DNA of 64,000 nt from Porpolomopsis calyptriformis (taxonomy: Eukaryota > Basidiomycota > Agaricomycetes > Agaricales > Hygrophoraceae), in assembly GCA_951640195.1 (NCBI GenBank), contig OX621168.1, positions 620,001-684,000 of the forward strand, read 5' to 3'. The translations under genes and the position numbers were made by a program. Below are positions 23,798 to 33,681 of this stretch, piece by piece. Under the pieces are notes generated by a model, which saw only the letters and a list, made by a program, of their open reading frames with translations, had not been told where the DNA came from and did not search any database. Numbering within the stretch: position 1 is the first letter of the stretch; each line of letters opens with the position of its first letter.

Positions 23798-25345
23798 ACA
23801 ATCGGGCTTCCCTTGTAATGATGGACGAGTATTCTCGTTAAGGCAATTTTCCCGAGGATGTTGTTCGCGGTCTTTGAAGAAGGCGTTTCCTCGCAAATTC
23901 GAGTAGTTCAGATGGACAGACCAGATCGTGATGGTCAATAGGTGCTTCGAGGCGTAAAAACTGAGGGAAGATCGGCTACTGGTCAAACAGGGGATGAATA
24001 TGGACTGTAGACACACCGTGAATGTTCCAAGTGGATGGGGGTCAAACTTGGGTGATCCGTAGCCGAGGTTGAGTGACAAGAAAAAGAGGGTGCTAGGAAC
24101 GTTTTACGTGGCGCAACGGCATTTATAATTGCCCACAATCGACCTACTCGTGGGACTTGTGTTCTTTGCAAGGTTAGAACAGAAATAGACCTGCGGAAGT
24201 ATTCGCTAGGGAACGATGAATGTTGGTTTCTCTTTGGAGGTAGAAATGGGGTAGGAGATTAGGTGCCTACCCCCCAGATCCAAAGTCTAGGGTGGTCCAA
24301 CCAGTACCACCTTTACTCGTGGGGTCTGGATCGTGTCAAAACTCGTCCAACATATATATTTCCCCGGTAACTCGGCCCAGTCACTTGTCAAATTCACGGT
24401 GGATGTTTTGTATCTTCATTTACACCCAGGACATGGTAAGCATAGTGTAACATGCGACGGAGGTGAATACCGACCTTACAGATTATTTTCCGTGAGAATA
24501 CACATTGCACTTTCAGCTCAAGTCATGGCGTGACCGGACCGTCAATTATCGATGCGTCATCGACCACATTTGGGAAAGGCTGTTCTCGATATGTCATGGT
24601 GGTGCCAAGGAGGGAAGGCACATAATCCTCGGTTGTTTTGTCCGCCCACATGGGTTGTACGCAGCCATGCCTCCTTATCCTTTCTGGCCAGACGTCGATC
24701 GTCATCAACGTGGGCCTGTTTGGAGGAGGTGGCAATCACGGCATCAGATTACGTGCGAATAATGGCCGCAATCAGACGATATTTTCGTATAAAAACGCTG
24801 CACCATGAGCTGCGATTTTCCTACACCGATGGATAGCATCAACATTGCGGGTCGATATACATACTGTTCAGCACCTTGTTCAGGGGATCCTGTCGGACAC
24901 AACCCCATTGGAGCGATCGACATCATATCATTGGGTTTGGCACTTGTCTTGATCTAATATAATACATGGAAGCAGTCAGAAAAGCAAGATATGAAACTGC
25001 AGACGCTCGGGCCAGCATCCGAACTCACATTTGCGAACCAGATGAGCTCACCTCGTGGATGACCATGTCCAGTGAAAGTCGAGTGTATTGTCCTTGGCGT
25101 TAACTGTGTGGACGTGGCAGGTGAGGAAGAAGGCGGTGAAATGATTGGCGCTCTGTTCCTGTTTGTCTTCCTCCTCTCAAGTAATGGTATAACAGAATAC
25201 CCTCAGTGTTATCGCCAGGCAGATAAAAACGCTTTTTATCGAAGACTGATTCGCTGCCGCTCTTAGAATCCGCGATTCTCAAGGTGTGACGGTGGAGAAA
25301 CTTGGTGACTTTTTCCGAGTGACCGTCGCACTCGAATCCTTGACG
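23798..25345. other. Intergenic, no gene seen
   Basis: About 1.5 kb between the F-box gene and the RraA-like gene. Several frames of 60-94 codons are open on both strands around 24333-25260, overlap each other and show no domain, signal peptide or convincing splicing. I see no repeat, RNA gene or transposon end here. Confidence 0.35.
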
Positions 25346-26186
25346 ATGTCTACCTCAAGCCTCCCACTATCTGCTTTCTCGACTTGCGAAATCTCCGACG
25401 CACTCATCAAACTGGGCATCGTACATGGCGGTCTCATCCCAGACATTCACATGCTTTCTCCTTCACCGCCGTCCGATTCCACCATATGCGCACCTGCTTA
25501 CACGGTCCAAATGGTTCCCGCCTCTTTATCAGAAAAAGTGGCGCCAAAGCTGCCCTCCCACTTCGTCGATACCGTACCACAGGGGTCTGTCATTGTCATA
25601 TCTGCCCCACTTGGTTCAGTCCCCTCACATCTCCTTCTCTTCATCTGCACTCACAAGCGTTCCTTTTTTCATGCCCGCTCACCTTTGTTCTATATCCGGT
25701 CGTGCGGGTTCTAACCACATGCGAACCCCTCCTAAACTCTGCATCAACACTCCAGAAGCCCAAAATGCCGTTTGGGGGGGCCTCATGACAGCGGGCGCAC
25801 TCTCCCGGGGAGCGGTCGGAGTCATCATCTCCGGCCGCTGCAGAGACCTTGCCGAGCACCGCTTAGCCCAATTCCCGGTTTTTGCCCGCGGTTCTTCCAC
25901 CCTTGGCCAATCGCCCTTCACACGCCCGTCTGCTGTCGATGTCCCTCTAGTCATTTACCCTCAGGCTGTAACCCCAAAGTTGATGGACGAGTTTCCGCCT
26001 GTTGTAGTAAGGCCTGGTGATTGGATGATCGCCGATGAAAACGGAGTGGTCTGCGTTCCCAGTGAGCTTGAAGACAAAGTCGCTGCTTTGGCCACCACCG
26101 GTAGAGAAGTAGATGGTAGGTGTTTAGAGGACATCAAGGCCGGAAAGGGTGTTCAAGCATCATTCAAGCAACACCGAGGGAAGTGA
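25346..26186 (+). CDS. RraA-like aldolase/decarboxylase (HMG aldolase family)
   Basis: Two exons. MSTSSLPLSAFSTCEISDAL begins the fold and exon 1 ends VIVISAPL. An intron of about 150 nt ending ctccag joins EAQNAVWGGLMTAGALSRGA, with the intron splitting a Glu codon. The active-site region GGLMTAGALSRGAVGVIISG followed by RCRDLAE carries the conserved Arg and metal-binding Asp of the RraA/HMG-aldolase family. FPVFARGSSTLGQSPF and GDWMIADENGVVCVP are also typical. Yeast relatives cleave 4-hydroxy-4-methyl-2-oxoglutarate and decarboxylate oxaloacetate; the substrate here is unknown. A cytosolic homotrimer or hexamer is expected. Confidence 0.8.
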
Positions 26187-26500
26187 GCGCGGATTGACGG
26201 CGACATGTACAAATTATTTTCATACCACACTCGTGGCAGGGTAGAATAACTGTAGCACCTGGAAAAGCATACGTGTGTTACCTGTTAAATAACTCAAACT
26301 AGACAACTGATGAATATACAGCACATTTTCAAGCCGACAAAAGTTATTTGTTCCACCCTACCAGTGCTGAGGTGACATTCTTTATCTTCCAGACTGAAGC
26401 TCACTCCTTACTGTAGCAGGTAATGTTTATACAACGTTCACATCACACACCGAGCATATCAACACTGGCGGGAACTACTTTTGGTCCTAGTCCTGGAGTG

Positions 26501-28267
26501 ATGGCCATTCGGGCGCGAAACGCCAGATTCGATGCCTTGCCTTACGAGTTGCTGTGCGAAATCCTTTTCCATCTGTCAGTTCCAGACATTCACCGCCTGC
26601 GGCAGGTAAGGAACCAATTTCCAAGTCATTATATAACTATAGGTTTAACCGATGCCGACAGGTCTCACGCGAATTTTACCACCTTACCCATCAAAGACCT
26701 GTCTGGGTTAATGCGTACAAACACTGTGCGCTCCTTCGGCCTCCGGGTCCACGTCGGGCTCAGTCTGCCGTAGATCTTGAGCAGAGCTTCAAAACGTGCA
26801 TCTTAATAAATGCCAATTGGACTTCCCACCTTCCACGTCCTGTCTCGGAGCGGGTTCTTTTGAACGTCCTTGAAGCATGGCGAGTGGGGTTGCGGGTGAT
26901 GAAACTTGTCATGGGAAGGTATCTACTGCTCAATGATCCCTATAGGTTGAAATGCTTTGATCTAGACTCGGCTGATGAAAACTTGGCACGGCCGATTGCA
27001 TCTGATGATATTGATGCCTCTCATTTCGATTGCACTGTCGTCGAATCAGGTACAAGTGTGCATGGATGGCATACTCAATTGCTGTGTGCCGTGGTTCCAA
27101 GATGGTCCAGTCCGCCGATTGGATTGTGAGCTCCACAATCTAAAGTATGCCACACTACTAAAAGCCACAATCCCCCTTGCCAAGGATGCTTCTGGATTTG
27201 AACATATCGGAAACTACCGCTCAGTTCAATTTGAGAACAGAAATAGAGATAGCCTCAAGTGTTTCAAATGTCTTCAACCTATACATCAGAGGCGACTTCC
27301 TCATCATTCAGGCCGATTATGATTTTTTTAGTCCTCCACATCCCGACTCACCAAATGTATAACTTATCGCGATGGGATCCCGATGTAAGTGACCGTTATG
27401 CTATATTGAACATATCCTTATCCTTGTCACGCCATATTTCTTCCATGCTACCACTTGAAGCTAATGGTTGAAGTCTATTTTCGATCCAGAGGGTTTCTTA
27501 CAGGCACCCACTTGCTAGTCATAAGTCGTTATGATGACGATGGCGATTCCGATGAACGTGATCTTCATGATGGCCAATGTATCGTTGAGGCATTTCCCCT
27601 GCACAATCCAGCAGCCCAACCGGATGGCTCTTTGACAGCACCGACCTTCATCCTCAACCGGTCTCACATTGGTCCCATCCCGTTTGAGATCGAGGATGCC
27701 ATATTCCTCCCTTCATGCAATGCGGCTTGTCCCCAGAGCAACGATTGGGATCGCCATCACACTTCTGGTTACCAAAGTCCACCTCAACACTCTGCCATAA
27801 CCTTTTTTACCTGGCGCGACGCGAACACTGTACCTACGGGCCGTCCAGTGCGTACGCGTGCATTCGGATTTCTCGACCTTATACTGCAATCCTCTTTCTC
27901 CTCTGTGGGCTCAATCACTGCATCTTGGACACCGACAGGAGCAAGACTCGATGGTGATATCCGCCTCCTCTCTGGCAGACGACAGCCGGGTGTAGCCCAC
28001 ATACTTGCCATTTCTTCCCAAAGATCATTGGCGTTTTCCCTTGTCAATAGTGCCGAAGAGAGCAGATCCATTATAGAAAGAGATTTCCCAGTTTTTTGGG
28101 ATTTGGTGGCAGTGGTGTGGGATGGTCTAAAGGAGGGCTGTGCATGTGTGAATTCTCTCCATTGCGTGTCGAAATATTGGATTATGTCTAACCTTGCAAA
28201 AACGGCCGTGACAGACTCCTATCAATCAGTAACCTCCCCTGAGGTCCGCTTCGTCTACTCTCTGTAA
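26501..28267 (+). CDS. F-box protein
   Basis: MAIRARNARFDALPYELLCE starts an F-box (LPYELLCEILFHLSVPDIHR) whose last part crosses an intron after LRQ into VSREFYHLTHQRPVWVNAYK. That is the common basidiomycete F-box followed by a W-containing segment. Later exons read VMGRYLLLNDPYRLKCFDLD, then FLTGTHLLVISRYDD and PRSFAFS-like blocks up to the stop at 28267, so about five introns are expected. The C-terminal part looks beta-rich, perhaps a degenerate propeller. Precise exon borders in the middle (27100-27480) were not all fixed. The function is SCF adaptor by inference. Confidence 0.55.
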
Positions 28268-28425
28268 ATACGTTACCTTCTCCTTCCCCAGCGACTATCA
28301 CCTTATCTGCTCATAGTTTTGTATCATGTCAACTTATCCAATGTAAAATTAGACTAACACAAGTGTACGGTGATACAGATTACATACTGTGCAATTATCA
28401 GAAATGGAATCTATCACCGCGATGT

Positions 28426-31400
28426 CTAACCTTTCTTTCGTTTGCCCTTTCTTTCATCTTTCGTCCAATGCAAACTGCTCATGCTCATCTCGGTAACGCC
28501 AGACACGCGTTTTTGGGGGCCCGCCTGTGATTGTGCCTCTCGAATCGCGCCTCGGCTCAAACAAAAATCAACATGAGCATTTAGCCCTTGATTATCGGTC
28601 TCCATAGTTTTCCCACAGATGGGACACGTATGTGTATCCGGATCCGTTCCCGTGTCCACCCCCGAAGAGGGACTTGTCTCTTCAGCACCCGAGAATGGAG
28701 CCACTCCATCTGCATTTCGCTTCGGCTGCTTTATAGAACCTGTACTCCGAGGTTTCATGCTTCCGTGAAGAGGTGAGACTGCCAAAGCGGACGTTTGTGT
28801 CGTGGCGTAACTGCCAGAATCCATACCTATCCCCTGCGAAGGTGCCCGCGCGGGAGCTGATACAGGTGGTCTAGGTCTTGACGGGCCGGCAACTACTACA
28901 TCGTTCTTCGTCTCCCATTCGACAAAGTTGTCAAAGGTGTCCTCGATTCCTTCCTGGCTCATCTCTACGTCAGCCTCGTCGTACTCATGAAAGCCGGGCA
29001 TCGCATCTGCATCTTCACCCTCCTCGTTCTCGGAAGCTAGATAAACTTGTGGAGACCTTTCAGAGACATCGTCCAGACCCAGTTTCCTTTTTTTACCGAC
29101 AGATTCTGAGCCAGCTGATTCAAAAAACTGTTTGAAACAACCGTGCCTAATCACGCCTGTGAACGCTGTAGCAATAGATGGAAATATACCTTTTTAATAC
29201 TTCCAGGAGGAGATGCAGTCACTCTTAGGTCCTTCAGCTTCGTCACCCTCAAGCCTATCAGTCTCAGTTTGAGAGGGAATTCGGGCAGTAGAAGCTCTTT
29301 TCCGATCTGTATATGCCATGTCCTCGTAAGGACTGTGACTCTTAATTGAGAGGACAAGCAACGATTAATTACCGCAAACAAATCTTCCTTCTTTGTTATC
29401 CAGCGATCCAGTGATTTGGCACGGGTGAATACTAGACGGAAAAGGCATCGTTAATTATAGGCCTCGCGACGTTGGAAAGGTGGCGACCTTGATATGTGTC
29501 GAGTTTGAATTTGAGAGTAACTGTTCTTCCTGTCCAACCGGTCTCCTGCATGTCGCTTTCAAGCTCCAACGCAACATCTTCCAGCTTCTGCAATATCTTA
29601 TCCTTGTCGCCAAGAGGGTCAAACGTTCTATGAGTAATCGGGGAATGAACTATTTGGCTTCGGCAAGAAGCGACTAAAAAAATGGAAAAATGCGTACCGT
29701 TCAGAACCGATACTCTTTCGTTCGTGTCTTTGTGGGGGTTGAACGACGTTTGAGGCGATACCGAGGTAGGTGCGAAGGAGGAAGACGAGTCCAAATTGTT
29801 TGTCCATGACCGAGAGCACCGCACGGCGAGCATATATATCGCCACATTTCTATAAAGATTTTAAGATACAATTCACCTCAAGTCCATTAATTATGCCAAA
29901 CGACGAACGTTGATTTCCACTGACTCTAGCAGCCGTTCGTGCACCCTCCCTATGCCTGGAATCTTCCGGACCGAAAGATCACGCATAAAAGCGAGAATTG
30001 CTTCGCGGTCGAAGGGGAGATGGAATTGACCGTTTGGTTTATTCTGCCGTGCAAGGAAGAATCATCTTTTGTTTCGGATGGATTCGACAAAGCTTGACGG
30101 ATTAGGAAGCACCTTGTCTGAACATATCTGGGTTTCAACACAGAATGAAACGATTTTGTTAACAGGGATGCTAAACGCTAGCAAGAATAATCACCTTCGC
30201 TAACATCTAATATGTGCACACATTATAACAATCCTGTCTACAAGGAGAAAATAAAGCGCACCTTGTTGGGGGCGATACCAGCGCTGACTGTCAACTTTGT
30301 CTCCTCCTCCACTTTGCTCCGTATGCTTTGCACGCACTCGTCAGGACTTATCCCATGTTCATGGCAATAATTGGTGATGCTGTGTGTTCCAAGAATTTCA
30401 AGTCAGTTTACATACGCTAGGATAATACCAAGAGTTCTGAACCAGAAAAGTCTCACTTTAGATATGCTTCATCAGTTCCCGCAGGATACATATTGGGATC
30501 ATAACGTTTGAAGATCCTCATGACCTTCCTCGACATTTCTGAGTACCGGTGTCCATTAATCGGCACGAAGATAAGGTCGGGGCATAGCTTCTTCGCGATA
30601 AAACCTTACACACAAATGATAAGTAGATAGGAAGAGAATGATGGGTTGAAGTGGTAATACCTGCCATCCCAGAACGGACACCATATTTTCGAGCTTCATA
30701 TGACGCGGTTGAAAGGATGCCCTTTCCGACCTAAGAGTCTCACAGTGAACTTTATTACACGAAATTTAGGATTTGATGGAGGTTTTCTTACACCAAAGGG
30801 TTTCCCAGCGAGATCGGGGTTATACAGTAGCTCGACGTTGGCAAAGAAAGCATCCATGTCGACATGCACTATGATTTGACTCAGATCTCGTTGAGCTTCT
30901 AACTCAACGAGCTTTAGGTAGAGCACGGTTTAATTTATTGGTTGAAGGAGCATGTGTGATGAGGAAGACTTACAAGATGGTCAACTGCAGTTTCCACTTT
31001 ACCTAGCCCATCCCGATAGGTTAACATCAATCCTATGTGATAGGTAGCAAACGAGCAGCACTACGCACGGATATCGACACCTCTCATGGAATCATCACGT
31101 TGCTTTAGTATCTTCGCGATGCGCTCCGTGAGATCTTTGTCTTTCCTTTTTTCATTCTGCAACGACGTGCATTCACGCCACATATAGACTGTGAGCTGCT
31201 TAAAAGTTGCCCAAATGGAACATATCTCGCCTCGTAAAACTTTGACCCTTTGGAAGCCTCGGCGATGATCCGATTTATCTCGGTTTGGTCCTTAGACAGA
31301 CTGTAAGGGTGTCCGACATCATGCTCACGATAATGGACAACTAGCGATACAAAAACTGACCCTGCTTTAGTAGTAGATGGCCCCGCGAGGCGTTTGACGA

Positions 31401-31476
31401 GGCTGGCAGTGTCTTGGGGTGGCTTATGAGGTGTTTCTTCCAAGGTCATTGGTTCATGGTTAAGATCATGTGACAT
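28426..31476 (-). CDS. DNA polymerase kappa (Y-family translesion polymerase)
   Basis: Bypasses damaged template bases. It starts at the first ATG (MSHDLNHEPMTLEETPHKPP, 31476). The N-clasp reads DQTEINRIIAEASKGSKFYE. The palm carries HVDMDAFFANVELLYNPDLA (catalytic Asp) and TDEAYL (second catalytic pair). Also visible are KLTVSAGIAPNK, DKNKPNGQF, the helix-hairpin-helix KIPGIGRVHERLLESV and the little finger (GWTGRTVTLKFKLDTYQ, ELLLPEFPLKLRLIGLRVTK). The last exon is a disordered tail with one UBZ4 zinc finger, CPICGKTMETDNQGLNAHVD then FC, which binds ubiquitinated PCNA. At least eleven introns. Its promoter side now lies 205 bp from the 5' LTR of a retrotransposon in the opposite orientation. 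Confidence 0.86.
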
Positions 31477-31680
31477 CAGCAAATCGGGGATCACGTTTTA
31501 TAGACCTAAGACCCATTATGATGTGATAAGAACCTCATAACTAATTACATGTCATTGCATAGAGTGAAGATATATTCCATGCCATTATATACCATTATAT
31601 ACCTTCACATTCCCTTGTGTATGGAGGTGAAAGCATACGAGAGAAAAGGAGAGACGAGAGGATGATCAACATTGCACGAT

Positions 31681-32112
31681 TGTCACGGACGTAAATTTTC
31701 ATTTTCTCTCTATGTTAGTCATCAGTGCTTAGTCGGACAGGTCCTATCTTTACTTGGGATTCCCCAGGGATTCCCCACGATTCCTTATCTTTTCATATAT
31801 CCTAGATAAGACCCATTTCATTTCCGACGATTATGTTTCACTCCTTCACATGCTGTTTCACCTTTTCACATGCTCCGAGTCTCTTATCATGCTTATCTTT
31901 ACTCGTCGCATGTATTCCTCATGTATTCCCCGTGTTTACACTGACTCATCCGCAGTAGCGTAGTCAGTATATAAACCCCTAGTTAGTCGTACTCAGACCT
32001 TAAGTCTGATTCCTCGTTAGCAACCCCAATAACTAGGACTCGAGATATCATCATCGTCTAGGGACAGAGCTCTCCGAAGTAAAACCATCTCATCAGCAAC
32101 CAGTTTATAACA
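31681..32112 (+). repeat. 5' LTR of copy 1
   Basis: 432 bp, starting TGTCACGG and ending TATAACA, identical to 38144-38575. Compared with copy 2's 389-bp LTR it contains short internal duplications: gattcccca twice, ttcacatgct twice and catgtattcc/tcatgtattcc. These account for the 43-bp size difference. Confidence 0.93.
31968..31975 (+). promoter_or_regulatory. TATA box of the element, with predicted start near 32002
   Basis: TATATAAA in the LTR. The sequence AAGTCTGATTC, complementary to the primer site, starts 34 nt downstream of the TATA box. That is where transcription should begin if priming is Tf1-like. The same TATA lies in the 3' LTR and in both LTRs of copy 2. Confidence 0.65.
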
Positions 32113-32113
32113 A

Positions 32114-32124
32114 GAATCAGACTT
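32114..32124 (+). other. Self-primer binding site (Tf1-type)
   Basis: GAATCAGACTT lies one base after the 5' LTR. It is the exact reverse complement of AAGTCTGATTC at 32002-32012 in the same LTR. In Tf1 the 5' 11 nt of the mRNA fold back, pair with the PBS and are cut to prime reverse transcription instead of a tRNA. The identical pair is present in copy 2 (49387-49397 with 49498-49508). Confidence 0.75.
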
Positions 32125-32472
32125 CCTTCTTGCTCTCTCCCCCTTACTTGATCCACCCTCGCTTTAACACTGGACGACGACGAAAACTTCTACGATTCCT
32201 CTGAGCAGAATAATCCTCTTTCTCAATCGCTTTACTCACAGACCCGGATCTTTCCAGACCCAAACGAAGAAGCTAGTCAAGCTTCTCCATTGCCGAGTAT
32301 CGCACACGCTCTAGGAAGGACTCGAAGCGAAACAACTCGCTTACTCGCCGCCGCTCAGTCACAACGTCCCATCACTCCCCCTACTGTTAGGTATCAACCC
32401 TTCCCGTATCAACAACCGACTCGACCGTCTTCACCTTTAACAACACCTTCACCATCACCATCACCAGATCCA

Positions 32473-33681
32473 ATGGGTTCCCGCGCTAACCCCCCTGTTC
32501 CCAACCTCAATGAAATCCTCGCAGTCATGAACGACTTGCGGAGGGAGATGGCCAACCTGCAGACTTCGAATGCGAATCAAGCGGCAGAGATCCAAGATCT
32601 CCATCAACAACTCGCCGCCCAAGCTCAGGTTCAGCCTGCACCAGCACCCCAACCTCAACCCCCTGCCGCTCCCCCCACCATCGAGATAAAGATGGCAAAG
32701 CCAGACGAGTTCACTGGTCGACAACAAGACGTCGACAAATTTATCAACAGCTGCGAATTGTATTTCATGGGGAAGCCATATCGCGACGAACACAAAATCC
32801 CCTTTGCCCTTTCCTTCATGAAGGGCATGATGGCCCAAACCTGGTCGGAGAAAGAGACCAACGACATGAGGACCGTCAACTGGACCGGCCCGACAGCTAC
32901 CTGGGCCGCCTTCGTAGTTCGATTCCGCTCAACGTTCGAAGGAATCGACAGACAGTCCCGTGCTCGTAACGACATCAAGAACCTCCGCCAAGGAAAGAAG
33001 AAGATAGAAGACTATAACCTGCGCTTTGGCGCTTTACAGGTCGATACCGGTTTCAACGACGCCGCCCTCATCGATCTCTACCAAGCTGGACTCGACTCCG
33101 AGTTCATAGAATACGTTTACCGACTCCCCGCCGTCCCTGCCACACTTCAAGAGTGGAAGGACGCCACAACACGTTATCAACATCAAAAGGACATTCTCGC
33201 CTCACAGAAACAGTCCTCCACGTCCCGACCCCAATACTCCAATCCCTTTCCTGCACGAGGATCGTATGTGGCTGCAACGACGACCCGTTCAACGACAGCA
33301 GCCCCCACCGTCAAGAGAGAGGAACCTTCCTCTTCTGCCCGTACGATCCCATACGGGAATTGTTACTCCTGCGGCCAATCTGGCCACTTCGCAAATGCCT
33401 GCCCAAATCGAAACGCCGGTGATGCGAAGAATCTACCCGATACCTCTTCCTCACGTCGAGGAGGATACTTTCGAGGCAGAGGAGGCTATAGAGGACGAGG
33501 ACGAGGACGAGGCAGAGACATACGTGTCGTTACCGCTGAGTCCCACGTGGAGAACGTCAGCTCGCCCGCTACATTGGCAGCGAGCGAGACTCCGTCGGAC
33601 ATGGCGAAGATTGGTATACGCAATTGGTCGAATGATCGGAAAGAGAGGTTAGCAGCGGACTTGAGAGCCCAGGGTTTTTGA
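32473..33681 (+). CDS. gag: Gag of copy 1
   Basis: 402 residues from the first ATG downstream of the LTR (MGSRANPPVPNLNEILAVMN). It has a coiled-coil stretch (NDLRREMANLQTSNANQAAE) and then the Gypsy capsid domain: KPDEFTGRQQDVDKFINSCE, FALSFMKGMMAQTW, WAAFVVRFRSTFEGIDRQSR and LYQAGLDSEFIEYVYRLP. A CCHC zinc knuckle near residue 295 (CYSCGQSGHFANAC) and an RGG-rich tail (GRGGYRGRGRGRGRD) follow. It forms the virus-like particle and binds RNA. The frame is open a further 100 or so codons upstream without any ATG. Confidence 0.85.
   Translation: MGSRANPPVPNLNEILAVMNDLRREMANLQTSNANQAAEIQDLHQQLAAQAQVQPAPAPQPQPPAAPPTIEIKMAKPDEFTGRQQDVDKFINSCELYFMGKPYRDEHKIPFALSFMKGMMAQTWSEKETNDMRTVNWTGPTATWAAFVVRFRSTFEGIDRQSRARNDIKNLRQGKKKIEDYNLRFGALQVDTGFNDAALIDLYQAGLDSEFIEYVYRLPAVPATLQEWKDATTRYQHQKDILASQKQSSTSRPQYSNPFPARGSYVAATTTRSTTAAPTVKREEPSSSARTIPYGNCYSCGQSGHFANACPNRNAGDAKNLPDTSSSRRGGYFRGRGGYRGRGRGRGRDIRVVTAESHVENVSSPATLAASETPSDMAKIGIRNWSNDRKERLAADLRAQGF
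33672..33678 (+). promoter_or_regulatory. Probable -1 ribosomal frameshift site
   Basis: The heptamer G GGT TTT fits X XXY YYZ in the gag frame and is followed at once by the gag stop TGA (33679-33681). The pol frame is -1 relative to gag and is open from 33678 (LKGSDDMPN). Copy 2 keeps GGGTTTT with a TAA stop. A downstream structure was not computed. Confidence 0.6.

Noticed and set aside
31754..31963. Identical 69-codon frames in both LTRs of copy 1
   Set aside because: They lie in the U3 part of the LTR upstream of the TATA box, are absent at this length in copy 2, and simply mirror LTR identity.
32290..32472. Gag start at 32290
   Set aside because: The codon there is TTG; the first ATG in the leader is at 32473. 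The upstream frame is reported as a separate observation.
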